The notes under the pieces are model-generated. The model worked only from the letters and a program-made list of their open reading frames with translations, was not told the DNA's origin and did no database searches. Below, in pieces: positions 21,392 through 32,480 of a stretch of 64,000 bases of DNA. The position numbers and the translations under genes are program-made. The stretch's first letter is position 1, and every line of letters begins with the position of its first letter. The stretch is from Theocolax elegans (taxonomy: Eukaryota > Arthropoda > Insecta > Hymenoptera > Cerocephalidae): the NCBI GenBank assembly GCA_026168455.1, contig CM047431.1, positions 7,896,943-7,960,942 of the forward strand, written 5' to 3'.

Positions 21392-21801
21392 GTTGTCAAG
21401 GTCTCATGTGCGTTTTCGCTGTCTTTCTTCGTTAGGTGTCTCTTAACGATCTTTATTTGGTCCAACATGTACATTGGTACCTCTATCAGGCTTTTGACCT
21501 CAATTTTTCTACTTTGTTTGCCGGTGTCTATTTCCGTGCCTTCCGACTCCAAAGAGCTTGAAGACTCAGATACTGATTTTGTTCTTACTTTCTTTGCCAT
21601 TCCGGGCTTTGCCCTTTTTGGCTCTTTCGACTCCTCGTCCGAGGAAGACGACAGACCGCGCTTATTACTTTTCTGATCTTTTTCTGTTTCTTTATCTTTT
21701 GGTTTCCGCTTTGGTAAACCAGCTCCTGTTGTTGCTTTGGGGTTGGGTTCCCCTTCTGTTTCATTTCTGTGCGCCATTAGTTTGTGTTTACTAGTTGACA
21801 T
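21379..21801 (-). CDS. LINE ORF1, charged Ser/Lys-rich N-terminal part
   Basis: The 140-codon frame starts MSTSKHKLMAHRNETEGE. It is low-complexity, with KRKPKDKETEKDQKSNKR and SSSSDEESKEPK segments. It lies just upstream of, and slightly overlaps, the frame at 20684-21391. A single-base shift would join them. This is typical of the disordered N-terminus of LINE ORF1 proteins. Confidence 0.6.
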   Translation of the reverse strand: MSTSKHKLMAHRNETEGEPNPKATTGAGLPKRKPKDKETEKDQKSNKRGLSSSSDEESKEPKRAKPGMAKKVRTKSVSESSSSLESEGTEIDTGKQSRKIEVKSLIEVPMYMLDQIKIVKRHLTKKDSENAHETLTTCTA

Positions 21802-21941
21802 TTCTCATGTTTGTTATTAGTGTGTTCATTGTGCATCCTCTTGATTACACGTCGCTATAAGACTCTAGCAAGTTATTCGGTGATCACCTATTAGCAGTTT
21901 TTGTTTGACAGGTTTGACCGTGAGCCTTGAAAGTATCGTGG

Positions 21942-22311
21942 CCTCGTCAAATACAATTTAAACCTCCGAGTGCCGCCTCCCTTCCAGGTGCCACCTGGAG
22001 CAACCGCAGCAAGTTTAATTTTTACACACGCTGCTACAGGGCAGCCCGACTAACTGGCGAAGAAAGCCCGGGCCCTGGTACTATCGTGCGGTCCGGGCGT
22101 GCACGATCGGCGATCCGAACGCCGACCTCCCGGTTTATATGATGTACCCTCTTTACATCCAGGTATTCATAGTACTTCCCGTCGAGCTATAGGTTTTCAC
22201 TGCCTCCCTTGCTTTGCGCACTGCCTTCTCGTGTCGCAGATACGTTTATCCTGAGTCTGCGTCTTAACACCGGCCGGCCACCTCTCCAACCGACCGATGC
22301 CCATTGCTGCG
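21942..22311 (-). repeat. LINE 5' leader, copy 2
   Basis: Closely matches 1-313, and lies upstream of ORF1 of the inserted LINE. It contains an extra GTGCGGTCCGGGCGTGCACG segment absent from copy 1. Confidence 0.75.
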
Positions 22312-22403
22312 ATTTAGCCTACCGAGACGCTGATGCCTACGCTGTCAGCCATCGGCGTTTCCCCCTCTGGCGGCGTGGACGCACGCAGTTGGTTTTCCAG
22401 AGG

Positions 22404-23652
22404 TTCCAAGTGCCACACTATCTCATGGAGGTCACCTCGAGTTACCTGACTGACCGTACTCTGCTCTACGACACCGACGACGGTGTGCACTCCCACAACA
22501 TCACGGAAGGCGTGCCGCAGGGTTCGGTCAGTGGGCCCCTACTCTGGAACGTTGTCTATGACGGCCTGCTTAGGCAGCAACTTCCGGAGGGAGTCTCGAT
22601 GGTAGCTTTCGCGGACGACGTGGCGCTAGTGATGGTCGCAAAGAGTGTCAAAGAGATCGAATATCTCGGAGACGTCTCTATAAAAGTGGTCGCCACTTGG
22701 TTGAGAGACCACGGACTTAGTCTGGCGGCGGAAAAACGGAGGCGGTGCTCACCTCTCGCACAAAAAAGGAGAGGACCGCCACCTTCACGGTAGGTAAAGA
22801 ACGGATACGGTCGGTAAAAACGTTGAAGTATTTAGGGGTCACACTAGACGCGCGGCTGTCGTTCAAACACCATCTCGCAAACGCTGGCTCAAAGGCGGCA
22901 AAGGTGGCCCGTGCGCTGGCGGGCATCATGCCCAACATCGGGGGACCCCAGCAACCGCGAAGGTCCCTCCTTGCCTCGGTGGTAAGCTCCGTAATTTTAT
23001 ACGTAGCTCCTATCTGGGCTGATGCCCAAAACAGGCACAAGAGCTTTGGTGCTCCGTGCCAGAGAGCCTGCAGGATAGCTGCGCTAAGGGTGGCCCGGGC
23101 GTACCGAACCGTATCTGACATTGCGCTTTCGGTGGTCGCGGGGACCGCCCCCTTCGACCTCCTGGCAGCCGAGAGAACTGAACGACACCGTGAGGGTGGG
23201 CGACGCCTAGAAGAGAACCGCTGCCACAACCGATGGCCATTGCGGACCGTAGAGGAGCGGCAGCGGAGATGGGACTCAGCCAGGGACGGCCGCTGGAACT
23301 ACCGCATCATCCCGCGGATCCACCTGACCCAGGAGTTGACCGGGCACGGATGCTTCCGTAGCTACCTATTTCGTATAGGGGTCTACGGCAGCGCAGAGGG
23401 CCCGGCTTGTCCAGGGGTGGACGAAGACGTGGAACACGTCCTCTTACGGTGTCCTCGTTTCAGGGAGGGACGGGACCAATTTCAAATCACTTGAACCGGT
23501 CCCCTCACCCTTGAGGGCATCGGGGCGTGCCTGCTTGGCTCCCAGGAGGGATGGAACGCGGTAGTGACCCTCTGTACGTCCGTAGTGGACAGGCTGGGTC
23601 TCATCAGAAGAGAAGAGGAGAGAAGAGTTGCGATAGCAACAGTAGTGGGCTA
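22404..23652 (+). pseudogene. R1-clade ORF2, C-terminal half of reverse transcriptase and zinc knuckle
   Basis: The frame resumes at FQVPHYLMEV, directly continuing the frame broken at 18196. It shows GVPQGSVSGPLLW, the catalytic FADD, KYLGVTLDARLSF and a C-terminal CPGVDEDVEHVLLRC knuckle typical of R1-clade elements. A single-base loss near 22735 shifts the frame. Another break near 23492 introduces a stop before the conserved tail GACLLGSQEGWNAVV, which ends at TAA (23650-23652). The 28-30 kb copy ends with the same tail. Confidence 0.85.
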
Positions 23653-24268
23653 ATCTAGCCGTTGCCTCCCCCCGCGAAGTAATGCCTCTCGGCGGTTCCC
23701 GCGGCGGAATAAAGGTAAGAAAAGAGGTGGAGTTTTAGTGGGTATGCCTATCGACATCCTTCGGTAGGAGAGTCACACACATGGGGAGTCTCGCATGGCT
23801 CCAGTCATGGTGCATTAAGCATTTCTCCACCTCTTCCGTGTGCCGCGACAATACATAATACGCGCAGGCGGAAGTCCCGGGTAACCTGTCGGATCGAGAT
23901 CCTCGCCTGTGACAGGTTTCGCTCCCAGGAACCGCTGTTCGAGTACCGTCGTACCCGAACACACTCCCGATGTACACACACATACACAAGGGGGGGGGGG
24001 AAGGGTCACGATAGTGAAATAAGGTACGCTAAGATACCGGTGACGCTCCTCGGGGATGGCCCAGCCGATCCTCGGCGACTGGTCGACCTCCTAGGCAGAC
24101 GACCGGTGGTTGAGGTGGTGAAGGCGGCCCTTGCCGCGGCGAGTGAGCCGCGATTCGCGGGACATACGTTTTTGTCTACCCGGGTCTCCGCACTTAGCCC
24201 CGCTCCGGAACAACCGTTCACAGAGCTTAATACAGAGATGGGTGGAATGCACTCTCGGCACTCACGAG
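23653..24268 (+). other. R1 3' flank and unassigned GC-rich segment
   Basis: The first part probably includes the R1 3' untranslated region (GAATAAAGG near 23707). A G9 tract lies at 23991-23999. From 24040 a GC-rich frame is open to the MITE start at 24268, but I do not recognise its product. Confidence 0.4.
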
Positions 24269-25054
24269 TAGGAGTGTGCGGGTACTCGGAAAGTCGGGTT
24301 ACCCGATTCGAAAACCCGACCCGTCGGGTCGGGTTTGAGTCGGTCGGGCTTCGGATTTAACCGTAACCCGAAAATTTTCGGTCTGCTGGATTGTTTCGGG
24401 CTACCCGAATTTTTCGGGCTACCCGAATTTTTCGGGCTACCCGAATATTTCGGACTACCCGAATGTTTTGGACTGCCCGAATATTTCTCGCCCTATCCCA
24501 ATATTTCAATCCTAATTATTTATTAATTAATATTCCTTTCACTTTTAAAGTAAAAAAGATAATAAGTTTTTAACAAGAATTACAAGGGAAATATAATAAT
24601 AGGAAAATAAAATAAATAAATTAATAAATAAACCAGCTAATAATATAGCAACTAAATAAGTTTAATTTTTGAAAAACCACTTATTTATACCAAAACTAAT
24701 GAATTTGAATTAAATATTCGGAATTGCCGGATCACAAGAAAAATTCGGGCTACCCGAAAAATTCGGTCAACCCGAAAAATTCGGACTCTCCGAAATACTC
24801 GGATTACCCGAAACATTCGGAATACCCGAAATACTCGGTCTACACGAAAAATTCGGTCAACCCGAAATTCTCGGGTTACCCGAAAAATTCGGACTACCCG
24901 AAATATTCGGGTTACCGGATAAATTTGAACTACCCGCAAATTACGGGTTACCCGTTAAATTTTCGGGTCCCGAAAATGTTGGGTACCCGCCCGAACCCGA
25001 AGAAGATACCCGAACCCGATCGGGTCGGGTAGTCGGGCTACCTGCACACTCCTA
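24269..25054. mobile_element. hAT-like MITE built of CGGGT/ACCCG minisatellite
   Basis: The ends are TAGGAGTGTGC and its complement, flanked by perfect 8 bp CTCACGAG copies (24261-24268 and 25055-25062). An 8 bp duplication and TAGGRGTGY ends fit hAT-derived MITEs. The arms consist of about 17 bp tandem units of the form CGGGCTACCCGAATTTTT (24395-24500 and, inverted, 24716-25020). Each unit carries the sites in opposite orientation, so the single strand can fold in many registers. An AT-rich centre separates the arms. No coding capacity is present. Confidence 0.85.
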
Positions 25055-25307
25055 CTCACGAGCAGTACAATTCGGGTATACAATATAATAATCCGTCCCG
25101 ATCGACGGATCTTATACACTGATTAGGCGATCGCCTAATTTCTCGAAAAAGGGATGGGAGTGGGGAAACTCACACACTCTTTCGCACTCCCATCCCTACG
25201 TATAGTTGTGCGTATAATTGTACACTCGTAGAAAAATAAGCAAGTGTCGTCGGTTGGCCTTGACATACGAAAGGCTCCGACGACTTACAATTCGCGAATT
25301 TAAATAC

Positions 25308-25563
25308 TATTTAAGGTTTAAATGGCTTACAAGAGTGTGACAGCATACATTTATGTCTTTAAAAGTATTTTTAATGAAAAGTTCGGAAAATTTTACAAAA
25401 AAAGTCATACTTATGTTTTTAGTGAAAAATGCATCCCCTGGGAGCTAAAAATTCATGAAAATGGGCATATAATGCAAAAAAGTGCTAAAATGTCAACTTT
25501 GACTCTCTGTAACTTAAAATAATGGCCCAAAAATCTGAAAAAATTCAGGAGAACTACTGGATA
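25308..25563. repeat. left arm of a 4.7 kb inverted-repeat structure
   Basis: Starts TATTTAAGGTTTAAATGGC. It is the inverted counterpart of 29786-30044, sharing GAAAATGGGCATATAATGCA and CAACTTTGACTCTCTGTAACTT-like segments. The two arms enclose 4.2 kb containing a Penelope-type ribozyme and an R1 relic. Confidence 0.75.
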
Positions 25564-25799
25564 CCTCTAAAACATATTCCCACAGTTATAGCAATATTTA
25601 TTTTTTTCATCTTCGATGTCACAGAGAACCACCCATATATATAAATACACCGAATTGTGCTTGGTTGACTGTTTATCTAACCGCTTGACGTATCGGTTAT
25701 CCGATTATAAAAAAGGTATATTTTTTTTCACCTTATATCTAAGTTATTCAATATTGTTTGTGCGTTCTTTTAATTTGTTATTTGTGTGTTATCAATAAA

Positions 25800-25842
25800 T
25801 AGCCTGAAGAGGTTGGCAGACCACGCCAATGAAACGTCGCTA
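25800..25842 (+). ncRNA. Penelope-type minimal hammerhead ribozyme (type I), imperfect
   Basis: The order is stem I (UAGC), CUGAAGA, stem II (GUUGGC/GCCAAU with one bulged G), GAAA, a minimal ACGU stem III, the GUC cleavage triplet, and the stem I partner GCUA. This compact stem III is the hallmark of ribozymes in Penelope-like retroelements. Predicted cleavage lies between 25838 and 25839. The bulged base in stem II suggests decay. No reverse transcriptase or GIY-YIG frame was seen nearby, so only a pseudo-LTR fragment may remain. Confidence 0.55.
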
Positions 25843-26342
25843 GGAACAAAACTTTTTGTCTTTTTTTTCCTTGACCTCCGTCAGATCGTCAAATTTTCCT
25901 ACTAATTACCATGGACAGCGCTCATCATATTTATATATCGGATATTGCTTAAGTAGATATTTATATCAGTAATTTTTTCACAGTTGAATACCCTAATGAT
26001 TATGTCGTTCTATCTGAAAATGATACGAGTGTCCATATAGATACGTTGCATGCATCAGGCATTGCTGATTTCGTAGCATATAAAAAAAGGTAAGACGTGT
26101 AAATATACTACGATATTAGTGTAAAAAGCACGTCGCCTATCCTTTTTTACTTCGATCTTCGCTATTTCGACATTGCATTTCGCACGCCGAAAACGGTGGG
26201 TAAAATACATACCAATAAATCGTTCCACACCGACTTCTGATTTGGCAAGTGATATTGAAACTCAACAAAATGAGGCTAATGGTGATCTATTATAATATAT
26301 TTGTATATTATATATTTTCTTTCTTAAAAAAAATAATATTAC

Positions 26343-26520
26343 TAAATATAATCTTTTCTTCATCCCCCCGCCGAAAGTACGTATTGCCCGGCCGCATATG
26401 GATACGGAAAGAGCGACTTTTGCGGCCGGCCGGACTCTCGCGCGCTCTGATTGGCTCATAGATTTTCGCAGCCTCGATGCTTAGCAACGGCTGTAGCAAG
26501 GGCCGCAACGTTCCTAATAT
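26343..26520. promoter_or_regulatory. GC-rich patch with inverted CCAAT box
   Basis: This GC-rich island in AT-rich surroundings contains GGCCGGCC, an ATTGG (inverted CCAAT) at about 26449 and TTAGCAACGG. It might be a host promoter, but no adjoining first exon was recognised. Confidence 0.25.
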
Positions 26521-26994
26521 AACATGTACAGTGCTTAACCTCTCAAGTAAACATTGCTAAATTATTTCAAATTTATTAATCAATTTACTACAAACACTTA
26601 TGGTTTTCAAATGTAAATTGTATTTTAATGTTGCCTTATAAAATATCTTGTATAATTGTTTTGTTTAATAAAACGATAGATAGAAAGAGAGAGCGAGAGT
26701 ATATATAGAATACTTATGTTGACTGTGTTCATTCTATCTATTTCGTTTCATTTTTAAATTTCACTCTATCAATTTAATATTGATTTCATATCGGTGGTGT
26801 AAATACATGTGAAAGAAATATGTTTCATTTTTTTATGTTCAAATTTTAACAGTGCAATTGATATTTGACTACAAATGTAAATTTTATTAATGTAAAGTCG
26901 ACTTCTTCTATGCACGCTGTTTATCGCAACTTTGCATTAAAAGCGCTGCTAAAGTAATACGATTTTACAATAAATTTATACATGCTTAAGTGTA

Positions 26995-27092
26995 TGTTTG
27001 TTATATTTTTGATGTCCGCCCCCGACCAGCAAAAACCTCGGCTTCGCCTCGGTTTTGCAAATGTCGGGCGGGCATCAAATGTATAACAAACA
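26995..27092. repeat. GC-rich hairpin repeat
   Basis: The segments 26995-27026 and 27063-27092 are inverted copies (TGTTTGTTATA..TTTGATGTCCGCCC). The loop is itself an inner hairpin, CCTCGGCTTCGCCTCGG. A related GGCCGAGGCGAAGCCGAGG motif occurs at about 27300. This is probably a small MITE. Confidence 0.6.
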
Positions 27093-28039
27093 TCGAATAT
27101 CGCGTGTCTTGTCGTGGTATGAGAGGTTACATCTACATGGCTCTGAAGCAGGCCACGAAAGAAGCTGCAGACGAATATTGTGGCACCGGGCATTTTGTAT
27201 TAAATTAATTATTAGATGCATACTTTCGGACTAGGATGAAGAAAAATAGTATACGACACTCGGCCAGAATTTTGGATACCCTGGCCTGCGTGATATGACG
27301 GCCGAGGCGAAGCCGAGGAAATCCAACTTTCTGGCCATGTATCGTAATATACTATTGTAATTTGAAGGTCCTGCAGAAAGTAGCAGCCAGTCAATTTCTA
27401 ATAATCGCGCTAGAAATTATAAAAATATTTTAGCTATGCATAGTATATTTTAATTAGAACAGTTACTTCTGTGATATTCAAATTTTATCTACAGTATCTA
27501 CACGCAAAGAAATTTCAAGCGAACATTAGAAAAAAATATATACGAGAACAGACTTATACTAAATACTCTGCAAGAGTTGCATTCTGTTTATGCGATATCC
27601 GCATACACTCATGCCAGTAATACAAAATTCGAATGCGTCCGCGCTGGCGCGTTTTATTTATCCCTCTCTCATGAGTTTCATTTGCACCAGTTTATGCAAA
27701 AATTGCATGGAGACGATGGAATTTTAGTGCATAATAATTTTAAAAGGCGAACATAATTCCTGCGTTCGTATACGATATGAGTATATTTATGCATGAAAAT
27801 AGAATAACAAATTGGCTCTAAAATTTATTTCCGTGTAGACAATTAAAATGAATAAGCGGCGACTAAGATGGAAACTGAAGCGTATACGACAGGAAAAAAG
27901 CAATGCTGATACTGCGCCTTTACAGCGGAATATGCAAAATAAGAAAGAATAATAATTACATAATAATTACAATCTGTACGTTTTTTCAAAAAATATTTAG
28001 GGTAAACTAACGCTATGCTTCGGTGGAAAAATTTTCCGC

Positions 28040-29706
28040 GAGCTGAACATCGTTGAATGTGCCACAAATGTTTGCGGACACAGTCAGTGCTTGTTTTCAA
28101 TGAGGATGCTTCCCAGCACGTTGGAAGGTGTAGAAATTGGTGCTTCTCCCAAAGCGGAGCCAACCACCGGAGAACCCTTCCTCGTACCGTTCAATCTGTT
28201 TGTTAGATATAGCTGGGAAACTGTTCGAGCATATCATTTGTGCCAAGCTACAAGCAGCGATTGGAGAGGTAGGCGAACTATCTGACAATTAGTTCGGGTT
28301 TCGGAAAGGGCTCTCAACTATTGACGCTAGAAGTCGAGTTGTTGAGCTGGTCACCAATCCCATCGGTGGTACTAGGAATTCTAGGCGCACGTGTGCTATC
28401 ATCGCACTGGATATCCGCAATGCCTTCAACTCGGCTCGGTGGGACAACATTATGCTAGCTTTGCAAGGTCATCTCGAGCTACTTTACAGAACGGAACCTC
28501 CTCTATGACACCGAGGATGACGCGCACTCCTACAACATCATCGGAGGCGTGCCACAGGGTTCGGTCTTGGGACCTCTTCTTTGGAACGTCATTTACGACG
28601 GACTGCTTAGGCAGCAGCTTCCACAGGGAGTGTTGATGGTGGCTTTGCGGACGATGTGGCTTTGTTCGTCGTCACAAGGAACATCGATGAGATAGAATAT
28701 CTCGGAGATATCTCTATCGCAGTAGTGGCTGCATGGTTGAGCACCCATGGGCTGTGTCTGGCGGCCAAAAAGACCGAGGCGGAACTTATCTCCAGAACGA
28801 AGCAAAGGAGGTACGCCCCCTTTACTGAAATAGTAAACGTACAAGATTGCCGGACATGGTGAAATACCTAGGAGTCATCTTGGATGCGCGGCTAACATTC
28901 AAGGAACACCCACAGAGTGCAAGGTCGAAAGCCGCAGGAGTGGCTAGAGCTTTGTCGGGCATAATGCCCAATATCGGAGGGCCAAAGCAGCCACGTTGAG
29001 CTCTCTTAGTGACAGTGGTAAGCTCGGTAATTTAATATAGAGCCCCGATTTGGGCGGATGCCCTAAGAAGTAACCTAAGCTACGGTGCATCCTGTCGGCG
29101 AGCCTGCAGAGTAGCCGCACTAAGAGTAGCTCATGCTTATAGAACCGTGTCAGATATAGCCCTCTCGGTGATCGCGGGAATTCCTACCATCGATCTTTTG
29201 ACGAAAGAGAGGGCTAATACATACAGAAAAGGTCGGCGTACCTTAGAAAACAGCAGCGAAGCAGCACGTGGTAGTAGCAGTCGGTGGTCAAACAGGACCA
29301 TCGAACTGTGGCAGCAGTGATGGGATTCGGCAAGCAAAGATCGCTGGACCCACCGCGTCATCCCAGATGTCGCCAAGTGGACAAGTAGGAAACACGGATT
29401 CGTCACCTTCCACCTGACCCAGGTGCTTACGGGCATGGGTGTCTTCGCAGTTACCTGCACCGCATCCGTATATACGGGGGTGCGGAGTGCTCGACCTGCC
29501 CTGGTGTTGACGAAGACGTGGAGCACGTCTTGTCCTGGTGTCCTCAATTCGCAGAAGAAAGGGGTGATTTCCTAACCTTTTGGAAGGAGCCTTTGACACC
29601 AGAGGATATCGGGATGTGCCTTCTTGGTTCGCAAGAAGGTTGGGATGCCGTAGTAGCCTTTGCAGCATTCATTCAAAGAAGAAGAGCGTACAAGGGGCGA
29701 CATTAG
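28040..29706 (+). pseudogene. second R1-clade ORF2 copy, heavily decayed
   Basis: In broken frames this segment retains QFGFRKG, the LDIRNAFNSARWDN motif, GVPQGSVLGPLLW-like and DDVALF, and a KYLGV..DARLTF region. It also has the C-terminal tail GMCLLGSQEGWDAVV. These match the copy at 17150-23652. Frameshifts and stops occur throughout. A deletion removes the part between LALQ and YLMEV around 28470, where the other copy carries its LINE insertion site. The copy ends at TAG (29704-29706). Confidence 0.8.
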
Positions 29707-29785
29707 TAGCCGCCCCACATGCACAAGACAGTGATATTATTGCCAGTAGCTCTGATACTAGTACTACTGTAGCAGTGATACTATA

Positions 29786-30044
29786 TCCAGTAGCTCTCTT
29801 GAATTTTTCCAGATTTTTTTGGGGCCATTATTTTAAGTTACAGAGAGTCAAAGTTCACATTTTAGCACTTCTTTGCATTATATGCCCATTTTCATGAATT
29901 TGTAGCTCCTAGGGGATGCATTTTTCGCTATAAACATAAATATGACTTTTTTTGTAAAATTTTCTGAATTTTTTTGATTAAAAATACTTTTAAAGTCATA
30001 AATGTATATTATCACACTCTTGTAAGCCATTTAAACCTTAAATA
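29786..30044. repeat. right arm of the 4.7 kb inverted-repeat structure
   Basis: Inverted counterpart of 25308-25563, ending CCATTTAAACCTTAAATA. It adjoins the 3' end of the R1 relic. Confidence 0.75.
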
Positions 30045-31506
30045 GAGAAAATCAGCAATTAGTTGAAACGATACTTACATCGAATGCGTGATGACCCCAC
30101 TGGCGCACTGAATGTGCGTCATTTGACACCATCGTCATCAAAGCGGCTTGCTCGCGTAAGGTCTACTTATCTCCAAAGCTTTAATTTATTACTTTTATCT
30201 AACGTTCGTGCACTTGCGTTTCGGACGACTGCCACTCGCAAATTTCATTTTCTTGGTATCCACGTATTCCGATTTAAAACACTTACATAATGATTCTTCG
30301 CGGTTCTTTTGTTGTCTTACGGATTTTCGTCCCATGTCATAGTTTATGAATCCGGCTGTCTATTAGTAATAACTTTAAAACCTCCTTTTTGTATGTTATG
30401 ATCCTAAATTAAAATTCTCTATGCTTTTAAATTCAATTTTTACTGCATCCACCTGGAGTAACTCTCTTTACTTATTCTAGTTTACTTTTTCGTTCTCACG
30501 CAGCTTTCATGCAGTTATTTCTAATTTTTACTGCGTAGAGAAAAATTCTAAGAAGATTCTAGAAAAAGATTCTACGAAAAAATTCTCCGCAGCACTTTTT
30601 GTAATTTCACTGCATAAAAACATTTTTATGAAAAATAATAATTTGATTTTGTGTCTGATGCGACAAAAGGCTAGTGAGCGGGGAGAAAGAGGAACGAAAG
30701 AAGTAAAATACTGGAGCAGAGCTTAAAATAATAAGTAGAAACAAATCGGGACAAATCTAAAAATCAAAAAATTTTACGCATTTAGTGGAAAATAACTATT
30801 GAGAGGGAGAAAGCGTTAGACACGGAAAAATATAAAAATAAAATGTATACATGTAAATACGAGGGTAAACTTAAAAACTAAAACTTAATATAAGATATAA
30901 TAAATAACAGACTTTACAAAATAAATTTAAATTTAGTATTTAATATTTAAGAGAACTTCATAAACAAATATCGGGAAAAATTCTAAAAAGAAATTTTATG
31001 TGATCTATAGTTTGAATAAACTAAACTAAACTAAACTAGTATATAAATTGCGTATAAGGTAAACAAAATGTTTTATAAAATTAATTATTCATTAAAATGT
31101 TGGGTGGTTGATTGCATGATCGATACGCGTATTCAGCCTTGATATTATTTCCGTCAAGGCCGATTATCCAATAATAGTGGTTTACGTCACCACCAACCCA
31201 TAAATTATTGGGTCGATCGCGCAACCAATCATCCCTGGCACTCGGAAAGCGCGCAATACAAATAAATAAGTACCATATCGGTAACCCAGTCGGTGCTGCC
31301 GCCCCATAGCTACCAGCTATATAATTAATACTAACTAATCCCGACACACTCATACAACAATTAAAATTTATTTTCAACCACTATTTACAGCTATATACAT
31401 TTTAAAAGTTACTACAATTCGCCCCAAACTCTACCGACGGATCTACCTAAAATAATTAATTAATCTAATCATACTGCCGGCGCATACCCACATCTACAAC
31501 CGGCGA
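30045..31506. other. AT-rich interval, nothing recognised
   Basis: No gene recognised. The 98-codon minus-strand frame at 31081-31377 has aromatic-rich sequence but no motif I can place. Confidence 0.35.
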
Positions 31507-31525
31507 ATATGTATAAGTGCGCGCG

Positions 31526-31526
<1 letters not shown>

Positions 31527-31601
<75 letters not shown>
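31527..31601. repeat. (TA)n microsatellite
   Basis: About 37 TA units, ending where the short LTR begins. Confidence 0.9.
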
Positions 31602-31604
<3 letters not shown>

Positions 31605-31829
31605 GACGTGGTGGATCTGCATGAAAACAGATCACCCGTCATTTAGGGCTCTGCAGTACCGACGCGGCCAGCGCAAGAATCGGCAGAAGACGCGGGAAAG
31701 TATAGCTACGACCGATTGCGGGCGTAGCGCAGTGGTACTGTGAACGCCTTTGGATCCGAAGGGGCTTGGGTTCAAGACCTGACGCCCGTTCCTTTTTTTA
31801 ATTTGTAGCAAATGAGTCTCATTGTTACA
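31602..31829 (+). mobile_element. 228 bp solo LTR-like element carrying a tRNA-like sequence
   Basis: The element runs from TGTGACG to GTTACA, with TG...CA ends and ATAT on both sides (in TA repeats). A second copy of 229 bp lies at 38675-38903 on the minus strand. Both start TGTGAC..GTGGAT and hold the same tRNA-like core. In the second copy the end of the unit is followed by a sequence complementary to a tRNA 5' half, which supports calling the unit an LTR. It might otherwise be a tRNA-derived SINE. Confidence 0.6.
31718..31788 (+). ncRNA. tRNA-like sequence inside short LTR (copy 1)
   Basis: The 71 nt sequence has a complementary acceptor stem (CGGGCGT/ACGCCCG), an A-box-like GTAGCGCAGTGGT and a B box GGTTCAAGACC. 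The anticodon arm is CCTTTGGATCCGAAGG, which does not give a normal 5 bp stem and 7 nt loop. The region recalls tRNA-Arg(UCG). It is a pseudo-tRNA, possibly still a pol III promoter. Confidence 0.6.
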
Positions 31830-31889
31830 ATATATATATGTATACACACTCTATTATGCCACGGTATACCTTCGTACGTATATATTAGG

Positions 31890-32480
31890 TTTACCGCTAC
31901 TCCTACTCTACTCGAGCGCTTCCCTTCATTCCGCGAGTTCTCTCCCACAATCCCACCTACGGTCGCTCACTCAAACTCTTCGCGCGCGCAACACTCTCGC
32001 TGCTCGAGTGATCCCCCCTTCCCGCGCACCTCGCCTAGTGCCGCACGATCGTCGCCGTCGGTGCCGCGTTCCTCGGTATACGGATGTCAGGTGGGGAGCA
32101 CCCTGGCTCTCTTGACTAGTTGCACGAAGTTCCGGCGCGCGCGCACCCGTGCGCCATCTCGACCGTTGTCGTCTGCTAAGCACGTGTGACGGTTGAGGTT
32201 AGGACGCCGCCTAACCTCCCGTCTTGTTGACATCAGCGGCGGATACGCAAGGTATCGTGATACGACCTGGGCTCGGTCTTTGGCTCACGATACCTCTCGG
32301 CCGTGGTCTGGCTCATGGTCCACGTATTACCATCGGGTATCGATCGCGTCTTTTCTCCACTTCGTCGCTACAACTTACCCGTACCGTGGGTATCAATATT
32401 TAATTAAAAGTGCTTCGGTGCACTTCGGTCCGCCAGCGAGGGATTCACTACCTGTAACGCGATCGCGAGCTAAACGTTAA
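31890..32480. other. CpG-rich region, possible host 5' region
   Basis: This stretch is GC- and CpG-rich (GCGCGCGC runs, TCGTCGCCGTCGG), unlike its neighbours. Frames on both strands are open by composition only. A tandem-like GGTATCGTGATACG/GGCTCACGATACC inverted pair lies at about 32250-32290. It could be the first exon and promoter of a host gene, but no splice-linked coding exon was identified. Confidence 0.3.

Larger units (their letters stand above)
18197..22403 (-). mobile_element. 4.2 kb LINE inserted into R1 ORF2, internally deleted
   Basis: The insert is flanked by perfect 13 bp copies of TTCCAAGTGCCAC (18184-18196 and 22404-22416). Coding runs on the minus strand: an ORF1-like region (21801 to 20684), then a reverse transcriptase (20705 to 18978). 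The 5' leader (about 21942-22311) matches the start of the window. The left junction is a run of 26 A (18197-18222) and then a perfect hairpin (18231-18239 pairing with 18245-18253). The A-run has the opposite polarity to that expected for a minus-strand poly-A tail. The endonuclease region is absent. Confidence 0.85.

Noticed and set aside
23601..23640. CTGATGA-like motif on the minus strand near the R1 end
   Set aside because: No GAAA with matching stem II follows at a suitable distance, so it is not a hammerhead.
24335..25032. Short repetitive proteins in the hAT-like MITE (FRATRIF- and NSDYPKYS-type repeats)
   Set aside because: They are translations of the minisatellite and appear on both strands in several frames.
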